A stretch of DNA of 42,678 bases from Caldisericia bacterium. Its GTDB lineage: Bacteria > Caldisericota > Caldisericia > UBA6126. Position numbers and translations under genes: made by a program. Numbering within the stretch: the stretch's first letter is position 1; the number at the start of each line of letters is the position of its first letter. The notes under the pieces are model-generated. The model saw only the letters and a program-made list of their open reading frames with translations, searched no databases and was not told where the DNA came from. Below, piece after piece: positions 1 to 7,977 of this stretch. The DNA lies in contig JAGLCW010000245.1 of NCBI GenBank assembly GCA_023146045.1, positions 1 to 42,678 of the forward strand, in the 5' to 3' direction.

Positions 1-3000
1 AAAAAAGTAATGATTATCGGCTCCGGACCAATTATTATAGGTCAAGCTGCAGAATTTGATTATTCTGGAACACAAGCATGCAAAGCAATCAAAGAAGAGT
101 TAATAGAAACAGTACTTGTAAACAGTAACCCAGCAACTATTATGACTGATAAGCATATTGCAGACAAGGTTTATATCGAACCAATAACTGTAGAAGTATT
201 AGAAAAGATTATTGAAATTGAAAAACCAAACGGTATTTTAGCCGGTTTTGGCGGACAAACAGCACTAAATATTTCAATGAAACTAGAAAAATTAGGAATA
301 CTAAAAAAGCATAACGTATTGCTACTCGGTATGAATGAAGAGACTATACATAATTCCGAAGACAGAGAAGCGTTTAAAGATTTAATGAACAGTATTGAAG
401 AACCAGTACTAACTAGTATTGTTGCTACAACTGTTGAAGAATGTTTATTTTTTGCAAAAGAGCATCCGCTTCCTCTGATTGTTCGTCCTGCCTACACTCT
501 TGGTGGTACTGGTGGTGGGATTGCTAATACAGAAGAAGAATTGATACAAATTTGCCAAAACGGAATAGATAAAAGTCCTATTTCTCAGGTATTACTAGAA
601 AAGAGTGTTGCGGGATGGAAAGAAATCGAGTATGAAGTTATTAGAGACAAAAAAAATAATTGCATTATTGTATGTAATATGGAGAACATGGATCCTGTTG
701 GTGTTCATACTGGAGACAGTATCGTTGTAGCTCCATCGCAAACTTTGACTGATAGTCAATATCAAATGCTCAGAAGAGCTTCTATAAAAATAATTAGGAG
801 CTTAAACATTGAAGGTGGCTGTAATGTTCAGTTTGCTTTAGATCCTAAAAATGATGATTACATTGTTATAGAAGTAAATCCAAGGGTAAGCAGATCAAGC
901 GCATTAGCGTCTAAAGCTGCAGGATACCCAATTGCTAAAATATCAGCTAAAATTTCTCTAGGCTATAGTCTAGACGAATTAAAGAATTATGTCACAAAAA
1001 CTTCTAGTGCATGCTTTGAGCCTTCTTTAGATTATTGCGTAGTTAAATTTCCAAAATGGCCATTTGATAAATTCAATACAGCATCTAGAAAACTCGGCAC
1101 CCAAATGAAAGCAACAGGCGAAGTCATGGCAATTAGCAGAACTTTCGAAAGTGCACTACTTAAAGCAATTACATGTCTTGAAGGTAAATTCAATGGCTTA
1201 CGAATGTATTCGCTTATGAAAATAACCAATGATCTGCTGTTTTATAAGATGAAACAATGCGACGACGAAAGAATATTTTGTATAGCAGAGGCATTCAGAA
1301 GAAATATATCGATAGAAATAATTCATGATAAAACTATGATAGATACATGGTTCTTAAATGGAGTAAAAAATATTGTAGATGTCCAGTTAAAGTTAGAAAA
1401 AAATGATTTTTCTATTGATCTTCTTTATGAAGCCGAATCTATGGGTTTCACAGATACTGAAATATCAGATTTAACAAATATAGATCGAGAACAGATTTTT
1501 AGATTTAAAAAGAAGTATAATATTTTTCCAAATTACAAGATGGTTGATACTTGCGCAGGAGAATTCTCTGCCGAAACTCCGTATTTTTATTCCTCATACG
1601 AGAAATACGATGAAACTAAACCTTCATCAAACAAGAAGGTTCTAGTTATTGGTTCAGGTCCAATCCGAATTGGACAGGGTATTGAGTTCGATTATTGCTG
1701 CGTTCAAGGAATATGGGCAATACAATATGTAGGCTACGAAGCAATCATTGTTAATAACAACCCAGAAACTGTAAGCACAGACTTTGATATTGCTGATAAA
1801 TTGTATTTCGAACCTTTATATATTGATGACATAATGAACATTGTAAGAAAGGAAGATCCTGTTGGCTGTATCGTGCAATTTGGTGGACAAACATCAGTAA
1901 ATTTAGCTGCGAAGTTGGATAAAAACGGAGTTAATATTTTAGGTACATCAAATGAATCTATCGATTTAGCCGAGGATAGAACTAAGTTTTGTATGTTTTT
2001 GAGTAAACTAAACATTCCTTATCCAAAAGGCGATTCATTCCACTCAGTTGATGAAGCTTTAGAAAATATTAAAGAGTTTAACTACCCTCTAGTTGTTAGG
2101 CCTTCATTTGTCATTGGAGGAAGAGGTATGCAAGTAGTGAATGAAGAAAAAGCTCTTGTTAAATATTTGAAGGAGGCTGTCACGATAACAAAGAATAATC
2201 CTGTTTTAGTTGACAGATACATTGATGGAATTGAAATTGAAGTAGATGCCATTTCAGATGGTGAAGACATTTTAATTCCCGGTATTATGGAGCATATTGA
2301 GCATACCGGAGTTCATTCCGGAGATAGTATTACTGTTTATCCAACTATTAATTTATCTCAAAGCGTTATTGATTTAATATTTGACTACACAAAAAAGATA
2401 TCTCAGAACCTGAAGATTAAGGGTTTAGTAAATATTCAATATGCATGGGATGGAAACAAGTTGTATGTCATTGAAGTAAATCCAAGGGCGTCTAGAACTG
2501 TACCAATTTTGTCAAAAATTACTGATACACCAATGATACAAATTGCAGTTGATATTATGCTTGGCAAAAAGCTTATTTCTTGCGGTTATGGAGTAGGTTT
2601 AAAGAAAAATAAAAAAATATTTGCTGTTAAAGTACCTGTTTTTTCTAGCGAAAAGCTAACAGATGTCGATACATTTTTAAGTCCAGAAATGAAGTCTACT
2701 GGAGAAGTTTTAGGAATAGACTATTCGTTCACAAATGCACTTTACAAAGCTTTTCTAGCAACAGATATTTGTATACCTACAAAAGGTGAAATATATGTTT
2801 CTCTAAATTCAAACAATATAGATAGAGGAATAAACTTAATTAAGGAGTATAAGAAGCTTGGTTTCACATTTTTTTCATCAAAAGGAACTACTGAAAATTT
2901 ACACGAGAATGGAATTGAATCAAAATGCATAAAACCAGACGAAGTACTCGATATGATCAGTAAGAAAAAAATATCAATCATTATAAACACACCAACAAAT

Positions 3001-3171
3001 GGGAATAATCAAGTCTCAAATGGATTCAAAATTAGAAGAAAAGGTGTTGAGAATCATATACCAGTCTTTACTTCAATCTATACTGCTGAAGCATTTAAAA
3101 AAGCTGTAATCAAAAAACGTGAAAATCCTACATATTCTGTTAAAACAATTAGGGAATATATAAAAAATTAA
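1..3171 (+). CDS. carB: Carbamoyl-phosphate synthase large subunit (5' end cut by window)
   Basis: Makes carbamoyl phosphate from bicarbonate, ATP and ammonia supplied by the CarA glutaminase subunit, feeding pyrimidine and arginine synthesis in the cytoplasm. The protein has the duplicated architecture of the family: two carboxyphosphate/carbamate halves, each opening with a GSGP..IGQ..EFDY motif (start of the visible protein and about residue 550), each with an ATP-grasp fold containing GVHTGDS or GVHSGDS and an EVNPR.SR signature, then a C-terminal MGS-like allosteric domain from about residue 920. The frame is open to base 1 (Lys-Lys-Val precede the first visible Met), and family members normally carry about 5-10 residues before GSGP, so the ATG at base 10 is probably internal and the true start lies outside. 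carA is presumably upstream, out of view. The stop codon is only 2 bases from the stop of the convergent gene, with no terminator hairpin between them. Confidence 0.97.
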   Translation, partial: KKVMIIGSGPIIIGQAAEFDYSGTQACKAIKEELIETVLVNSNPATIMTDKHIADKVYIEPITVEVLEKIIEIEKPNGILAGFGGQTALNISMKLEKLGILKKHNVLLLGMNEETIHNSEDREAFKDLMNSIEEPVLTSIVATTVEECLFFAKEHPLPLIVRPAYTLGGTGGGIANTEEELIQICQNGIDKSPISQVLLEKSVAGWKEIEYEVIRDKKNNCIIVCNMENMDPVGVHTGDSIVVAPSQTLTDSQYQMLRRASIKIIRSLNIEGGCNVQFALDPKNDDYIVIEVNPRVSRSSALASKAAGYPIAKISAKISLGYSLDELKNYVTKTSSACFEPSLDYCVVKFPKWPFDKFNTASRKLGTQMKATGEVMAISRTFESALLKAITCLEGKFNGLRMYSLMKITNDLLFYKMKQCDDERIFCIAEAFRRNISIEIIHDKTMIDTWFLNGVKNIVDVQLKLEKNDFSIDLLYEAESMGFTDTEISDLTNIDREQIFRFKKKYNIFPNYKMVDTCAGEFSAETPYFYSSYEKYDETKPSSNKKVLVIGSGPIRIGQGIEFDYCCVQGIWAIQYVGYEAIIVNNNPETVSTDFDIADKLYFEPLYIDDIMNIVRKEDPVGCIVQFGGQTSVNLAAKLDKNGVNILGTSNESIDLAEDRTKFCMFLSKLNIPYPKGDSFHSVDEALENIKEFNYPLVVRPSFVIGGRGMQVVNEEKALVKYLKEAVTITKNNPVLVDRYIDGIEIEVDAISDGEDILIPGIMEHIEHTGVHSGDSITVYPTINLSQSVIDLIFDYTKKISQNLKIKGLVNIQYAWDGNKLYVIEVNPRASRTVPILSKITDTPMIQIAVDIMLGKKLISCGYGVGLKKNKKIFAVKVPVFSSEKLTDVDTFLSPEMKSTGEVLGIDYSFTNALYKAFLATDICIPTKGEIYVSLNSNNIDRGINLIKEYKKLGFTFFSSKGTTENLHENGIESKCIKPDEVLDMISKKKISIIINTPTNGNNQVSNGFKIRRKGVENHIPVFTSIYTAEAFKKAVIKKRENPTYSVKTIREYIKN

Positions 3172-3173
3172 TA

Positions 3174-3662
3174 TTAAAAAACTTTACCCATACTGAGAGT
3201 TTTCTTTGACTTAAACTTGATCAATTTAGATATTGTATGTGATATCAAGAAAATTGTTAATCCAGAGAGAATCATCATGGCTAAAGCGATTTTATCTGAA
3301 TCCTTGATAGCTTTAAACTCTGCTTCGCCGTCACAAATTTGTATATATCCAAGTGGTGTCGTCTGAATATCAATCCATATCCCACTACCAGTTGCTTTAT
3401 TTGCTTCGCTTTCCTTTTTACTAGTAGTTTCTACTTTTTCGTTACCGTCTAGTTGTTCTTCTGTGCTATCTTCTTTTGATTCTTTTGGCTTTACGCCTAG
3501 CAAGTGAGCACTTCCAGAACCGGCTCCACCTATTGAATGTAACTTTGCTACGGTAATTATCGTTAAATTATCTTTTTCAATTGGTTCACCGAAACACACT
3601 TTTACATTACCAGATCTTTCAAAATTGTCTGTTATTTCTTTCATCATATCTTTAGTATTCAT
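3174..3662 (-). CDS. GerW/YtfJ-family sporulation-associated protein with C-terminal membrane anchor
   Basis: Resembles the GerW (YtfJ) family, found in spore formers, where B. subtilis YtfJ/GerW acts in spore germination. Visible family features are the N-terminal helix, the F/V-GEPIE segment, a TVAKL-type strand followed by a Gly/Ser-rich GGAGSGS loop, and a later Ile/Asp strand pair ending in GYIQICDG. Two things differ from the short Bacillus protein: a charged, low-complexity insert of about 35 residues (Lys/Glu/Ser rich, about residues 57-92), and a hydrophobic helix near residues 126-146 followed by a basic tail, which would anchor it in a membrane. The ATG has a good ribosome site (TGGAGG, 7 bases upstream). 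It follows the YibE/F gene by 56 bases on the same strand and may be cotranscribed. Family call fairly sure; precise role unproven. Confidence 0.75.
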   Translation of the reverse strand: MNTKDMMKEITDNFERSGNVKVCFGEPIEKDNLTIITVAKLHSIGGAGSGSAHLLGVKPKESKEDSTEEQLDGNEKVETTSKKESEANKATGSGIWIDIQTTPLGYIQICDGEAEFKAIKDSDKIALAMMILSGLTIFLISHTISKLIKFKSKKTLSMGKVF

Positions 3663-3718
3663 TATGAACCTCCATCATTGTATAATAATTATATGTTAAT
3701 GAATTGATGTAAAAATAT

Positions 3719-4870
3719 CTAATTTTTTAGAGCTTTATTTAAAGAAACATTATTTTTTGAATGTTTAATCAAATAACCAGAAACAAATGCTGTTACAGGA
3801 ACTGACAAAACAAGTCCAATACTACCGACAAGTGCTCTTATTATTTCTGTTGAGATAATTTCTAAATTGAATACTTTTACACTAGAAACATTGTATGTTG
3901 CGTACAAAAACATCAAAGGCAAAGAGCCTCCAGTATAAGCTAGAATAAGAGTATTGGTCATTGTACCCATTATATCTTTACCAACATTCATTCCTCTTCT
4001 GATTAATTCTTTTCTAGACAGAGTATTATTAGCTCTATGAATTTCTTCAATAGAAGACGCAATAGACATCGTTACATCCATAATTGCTCCTAATGCTCCA
4101 ATTATAATCCCAGAGAAAAGAAGTCCCTCTAAGTCAACTTCAAGACTAGGCGATAAAAGAATCATTCTACATTCCTCTGAAGCAATCCCATTCAGATGAC
4201 AGAGTTCTCCGAATACTAACGCTAAAAGGCCTGCAATTAGTACTCCAGCAATTGTTCCTATCATTGCTGATACAGATTTTCTAGTAAAACCAGCAATTAT
4301 TATCATTGTTAATACCGTTACAAGAGCTGCAACGAATATTGTTATAGGAAGAGGTGAGTAACCGTTTACAATTGCTGGGATTAATAGTTTAAAAATACCC
4401 AATATTGTAAAACCTAATGCCACTATCGCCTTTACTCCTTTCCAACCACCAATCAATATTAGTAGAAAGACAAACAAAATCATTAAGACAGAAAGCCAGT
4501 CAAATCTTGCGATATCTGCAATATGAATATCAACTAATTCTCCGCCTTCTTCATTTAAATAAATGATTACTTTATCTCCTTCGATTATTTTTATATCCAT
4601 GCTTGGATTACCAGAATGTGTAAAAGTTGTTTTAAAAGTCTGACCTTTGTACTTTCCAGAAAGCATTTTAAGTTCTACCTTATATTCTTGTAAGTAGTTA
4701 TCTTTAGATTGTCCTTGTACATCAAGTATTTTTAGTATTTTAGCTTTCTCGTAAATTTCGTTACTAGCTGGAATATTATCATTTTTAAAAAGAACTTTAT
4801 TACATGAAGAAAAAGCAATAAACCCTATTAACAAAACAAAACAGATAAGAAGTAATTTTTTAACTTTCAT
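3719..4870 (-). CDS. YibE/F-family membrane protein
   Basis: Integral membrane protein of the YibE/F family, whose biochemical role is unknown (efflux or export has been suggested for some members). It begins with a hydrophobic signal segment ending in a Ser-Ser-Cys near residue 23, which could be a weak lipobox. Next comes an extracytoplasmic beta domain (about residues 35-120) with the KYKGQ and GDKV motifs usual before the membrane part, and then about seven or eight hydrophobic helices. The hallmark motif GALGAIMDVTMSIASS lies near residue 260. The start overlaps the upstream permease gene by 11 bases, so it belongs to the same transcript as the two permease halves. I see no nucleotide-binding or enzymatic motif. 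Confidence 0.85.
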   Translation of the reverse strand: MKVKKLLLICFVLLIGFIAFSSCNKVLFKNDNIPASNEIYEKAKILKILDVQGQSKDNYLQEYKVELKMLSGKYKGQTFKTTFTHSGNPSMDIKIIEGDKVIIYLNEEGGELVDIHIADIARFDWLSVLMILFVFLLILIGGWKGVKAIVALGFTILGIFKLLIPAIVNGYSPLPITIFVAALVTVLTMIIIAGFTRKSVSAMIGTIAGVLIAGLLALVFGELCHLNGIASEECRMILLSPSLEVDLEGLLFSGIIIGALGAIMDVTMSIASSIEEIHRANNTLSRKELIRRGMNVGKDIMGTMTNTLILAYTGGSLPLMFLYATYNVSSVKVFNLEIISTEIIRALVGSIGLVLSVPVTAFVSGYLIKHSKNNVSLNKALKN

Positions 4871-5399
4871 TTTTATATTTTTGCTCTATCAATAGTATTT
4901 CATTTTTAGATAAAAAGTACTTGCATATTAAAAAAGACATGATTATGATTCCTGGAATATCTATTAATAGTCTAGTGATTCCAAATTTCAGTCCAAGGGA
5001 TTCAATCTCAAATAAAATCATTGGTATTTTTGTAGTAGACCAAGCTCCGATAAATATAAGAATATTTGAAAATTTAACTCCTTTTTTCATTAAAACAGCA
5101 GCAACTGGAAATGCTCCGTATAAAGGTCCTGCCGTAGCCGACCCAAGAAGAAATGCAAGTGCGATTCCCTTTATGCCAGATCCTTCGCCCATAAATTTTA
5201 TCATAGTTTCCCTTGGAACCCATACATCGAGAAGTCCTAACACTAAAAATATTGCTGGTAGAATAAGTATCAGCTGTCCTAAGGTATTTCCAGAAATCAT
5301 TATGGCTTTTAAACCAATATTGGTGTTAAAAGTAAATAAAATAGAAATCAAAATTATAGAGATTAAAAACAAATAGTATTTTTTTAATACCTTCATCAT
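4860..5399 (-). CDS. Permease, second half of a split YraQ-like pair
   Basis: Hydrophobic protein with about five membrane segments, resembling one repeat of the YraQ/ArsP-type permease family (DUF318-like). The diagnostic stretch is a Gly-rich helix followed by GSATAGPLYGAFPVAAVLMKK. The same pattern (GS, Pro, FP.A..M) recurs in the gene just upstream, so the two look like the two homologous halves of a permease that is a single chain of about 300-340 residues in many bacteria. It overlaps the upstream half by 4 bases (ATGA-type coupling) and the downstream YibE/F gene by 11 bases, implying coupled translation and stoichiometric production. Substrate unknown; metal or arsenical export is known only for distant relatives. 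Confidence 0.75.
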   Translation of the reverse strand: MMKVLKKYYLFLISIILISILFTFNTNIGLKAIMISGNTLGQLILILPAIFLVLGLLDVWVPRETMIKFMGEGSGIKGIALAFLLGSATAGPLYGAFPVAAVLMKKGVKFSNILIFIGAWSTTKIPMILFEIESLGLKFGITRLLIDIPGIIIMSFLICKYFLSKNEILLIEQKYKNES

Positions 5400-5881
5400 A
5401 TACCCACCATGACTATACTAATGATATATGCTACGAAGAATGTGAAAATAAAGGCAAACACATTCCTTATTACTGTTAGCTTTTTACCAAAATACTTTAT
5501 TTCCATTGGCATTGTAACAACACCTACCATCATTAAGGATGAAATGAAAGCCCCTATTTGCATGTACCCAGCTCCATTATTTATCATCATTGCAGCAGTA
5601 GGAAAAGCAATCATACCAGGTATTAAAGTTATTGATCCAACTAAATTGCACAGTGTCACTCCGATCCAACCAGATTGTTTACCAATAAGAGTGGAAATTG
5701 TATCAGGATCTAAAAATGCAATCGCAATACCAACAATAACTACAACAAACAAAAATTCTGGAAGAATGTGGTCTAGAGATTTCCAGGATTTTTTTAAAGC
5801 CTCTTTTGTCTTTTTTCGATCTTTTTTAAATGAAATTGTAAAAAGTAGAATAATTAATATATATAGTATAGTAATACCCAT
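5396..5881 (-). CDS. Permease, first half of a split YraQ-like pair
   Basis: First gene of the operon running leftward. The protein has an N-terminal membrane helix, a short basic cytoplasmic segment (residues about 18-32, rich in Lys), and four more hydrophobic segments. Its core contains GSITLIPGMIAFPTAAMM, matching the GS..P..FP.A..M pattern of the downstream half, so the two probably assemble as a heterodimer equivalent to one full-length YraQ-like permease. The ATG is preceded by AGGAG at a good distance (5 bases) and by a strong sigma-A-type promoter about 28 bases further upstream. Function is inferred only at the level of membrane permease. Confidence 0.75.
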   Translation of the reverse strand: MGITILYILIILLFTISFKKDRKKTKEALKKSWKSLDHILPEFLFVVVIVGIAIAFLDPDTISTLIGKQSGWIGVTLCNLVGSITLIPGMIAFPTAAMMINNGAGYMQIGAFISSLMMVGVVTMPMEIKYFGKKLTVIRNVFAFIFTFFVAYIISIVMVGI

Positions 5882-5908
5882 TTGTACTCCTGGTGATTAA
5901 TTTTAGGT

Positions 5909-5937
5909 ATTATGCCATAGATAACAATATATTTCAA
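5909..5937 (-). promoter_or_regulatory. Sigma-A-type promoter for the permease/YibE operon
   Basis: On the minus strand TTGAAA and CATAAT are separated by exactly 17 bases, and the -10 hexamer is preceded by TGG (an extended -10). Transcription would start near 5902, about 20 bases before the first permease ATG. This is one of the best promoter matches in the window and indicates that the operon is transcribed separately from the kinase gene upstream. Confidence 0.65.
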
Positions 5938-6042
5938 TTAAGCATTTTCTGTAGTTAATTTTAAATCACAATAGATTTGTTATGTACCCTTATGTTAACT
6001 AAATTAAGACTCATATGAAAATTGTTGAACACAAAAAGGATA

Positions 6043-7872
6043 TTAAAATGCTCTTTTATTTGGTATTTTTATTGTGAATATACTGCCTTTTCCCACTTCT
6101 GATTTTACGTCGATTTTACCATCAAAATCTTTTATAATTTTTAAAGCGATAGATAGACCAAGTCCGCTTCCTTCTATTTTATTGTTACTATTTGTGTTGT
6201 TTATTCTAGTAAAAGGTTCAAATATTTTTTCTACTTTATCTTTTGGTATTCCACATCCAGAATCAGCAATTCGAATAGTTAAATGCTTATCATCATGTTT
6301 TGAAGAAATTCTAACTACACCTCTATCAGTATATTTTATAGCATTTGATACAATATTGTTAAGTAAACATATGATGTCTTCTTTGTTGATATATACCATT
6401 GGAATACTGTTCTGGAGGGCTGTTTGAATCCTAATATTCTTGGTTTTAGCAATAATACTAAACTCATCGACTATACTAGATATTAAAATGTTGATGTTTA
6501 TCAAGGAATCTTGTTTTTCCGTAATACAATCAAGTCTTTCATAGTCTAATACCTGATTTACCAACCCAGATAATCGAATAATATTTCTTCTACATATGTC
6601 TTGTAAATGTGACTGCAAATGTGTTTTAGAAATATTCCATGATCCCATAAGCATATTGAATGATTCTTTTAAAGACATGAGTGGAGTTCTAAGTTCATGA
6701 GTAGTAGTGTGGATAAAATCGGATTTGACTTTCTCTAAATTATGCTCTTCAGATGTATCATTAAATAAAGCTCCGAATAATAAATCTTCCATTGGAAAAA
6801 TATTTACGCTGAATGTTTTTTTGTTTGTTTTGTTATAAAGTTCAAATGAAATAGGTTTTTTATAGGTATTCAAGTATTTAATTTTTTCATACCATATACT
6901 GTCTAAATTCGTAGAATGTCTATTCATTATATGGTTTTCTATAATACTATCTTGGCTGTTTATGTTCATATCGAATGATTTATTTGTTTTTACAACTCGA
7001 TATCCTTCATAATCGCCTTCAGGACTTAAATCTACTTTAGTTATAGATAGTCCATTTGACATATAGTTAAATATACTCTTATATTGTTTATCCTTCTTCT
7101 GTGACTCTTCTATCAAGTCCTTAATTGGATCGCGAATTCCAGACAATACGATCATGCGGATTATAAGGAAATATGACATAATACGTGCGAAGTGCATTGA
7201 TAAACAGTAAATACTTGCGTTCAAAGAATGCATCCAATTGTGGAAGAAAAAATAAACTGTCAAGAAAACAATATTTATGCTAATTGACGCAATAATCAAA
7301 ACATATACGTTTTTACTAATATTATCTCTAATCTTGTAGATGTTAAATCCAGCAAATACAAATATCATGGTGGTAATGATTATCAGTAAAACGTATAAAG
7401 GGTTTTCAACGCCAATATCTTGTACAATATTGTGGTATAAAACAAAGTAAGATAAAATTAATAGTGACAGAAAGTATAGTGTACACACCATGACAAAATT
7501 CTTTTTGGGTTTCAAAAACAAAGGTGCGAGTAAAAAAGAAAAACCTTGAACTAGCAAAGCATAAAAACCAATATTTTGAAAATTCCGATATCTATCAGGC
7601 TGAAGTAATGCTATGTGGTCAGAAGATATAAAATGTAGAGCTATCAAACCTCCAAGTACAAGGTATGTTATACCAAAAAAATTGAAAAAGTCAGTTTCAA
7701 CATATTCATATGTCAACGAAGCTAGAATAAATATTCCAAAACATAAAACAACAGACAGTATATCAATTAGTGAAAGAAAAAAAAGATAGTTGCTACCAAG
7801 CATAAAAAAAAGCAAAAAAACTACTGTAACTAAAAAAACCGTAGATAGCGTTCTACTGTTTAGATTTATCAT
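6043..7872 (-). CDS. Orphan sensor histidine kinase with MASE3-like membrane sensor
   Basis: Membrane histidine kinase of about 609 residues. Order of parts: a MASE3-like sensor of about eight helices (residues about 10-245); a short linker; a PAS-like domain (about 262-370); HisKA with the phospho-acceptor His in HTTTHELRTP (about residue 392); and a HATPase_c domain with N box (NNIVSNAIKYTD, about 505), G1 (DSGCGIP, about 537) and G2 (GSGLGLSIA, about 570). The start is placed at the ATG at 7872 because AGAAGG lies 9 bases upstream; an in-frame ATG nine codons further up lacks a convincing ribosome site. No response regulator gene is adjacent, so its partner must be elsewhere. It lies 105 bases downstream of the six-gene envelope operon on the same strand and could be its distal gene. 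The MASE3 ligand is unknown. Confidence 0.9.
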   Translation of the reverse strand: MINLNSRTLSTVFLVTVVFLLFFMLGSNYLFFLSLIDILSVVLCFGIFILASLTYEYVETDFFNFFGITYLVLGGLIALHFISSDHIALLQPDRYRNFQNIGFYALLVQGFSFLLAPLFLKPKKNFVMVCTLYFLSLLILSYFVLYHNIVQDIGVENPLYVLLIIITTMIFVFAGFNIYKIRDNISKNVYVLIIASISINIVFLTVYFFFHNWMHSLNASIYCLSMHFARIMSYFLIIRMIVLSGIRDPIKDLIEESQKKDKQYKSIFNYMSNGLSITKVDLSPEGDYEGYRVVKTNKSFDMNINSQDSIIENHIMNRHSTNLDSIWYEKIKYLNTYKKPISFELYNKTNKKTFSVNIFPMEDLLFGALFNDTSEEHNLEKVKSDFIHTTTHELRTPLMSLKESFNMLMGSWNISKTHLQSHLQDICRRNIIRLSGLVNQVLDYERLDCITEKQDSLININILISSIVDEFSIIAKTKNIRIQTALQNSIPMVYINKEDIICLLNNIVSNAIKYTDRGVVRISSKHDDKHLTIRIADSGCGIPKDKVEKIFEPFTRINNTNSNNKIEGSGLGLSIALKIIKDFDGKIDVKSEVGKGSIFTIKIPNKRAF

Positions 7873-7977
7873 TAACAATTGCCTTCTTATTCTACACATT
7901 TGTTATAAACAAAAATTAAACTTCTTACACTAAAATACTATCATAAATACTTTCCATTTCAAAATATTTACAAGCTG

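Noticed and set aside
10-12. ATG at base 10 as the true carB start
   Set aside because: Codons upstream stay open to base 1, there is no ribosome site in view, and CarB proteins normally have several residues before the GSGP motif.
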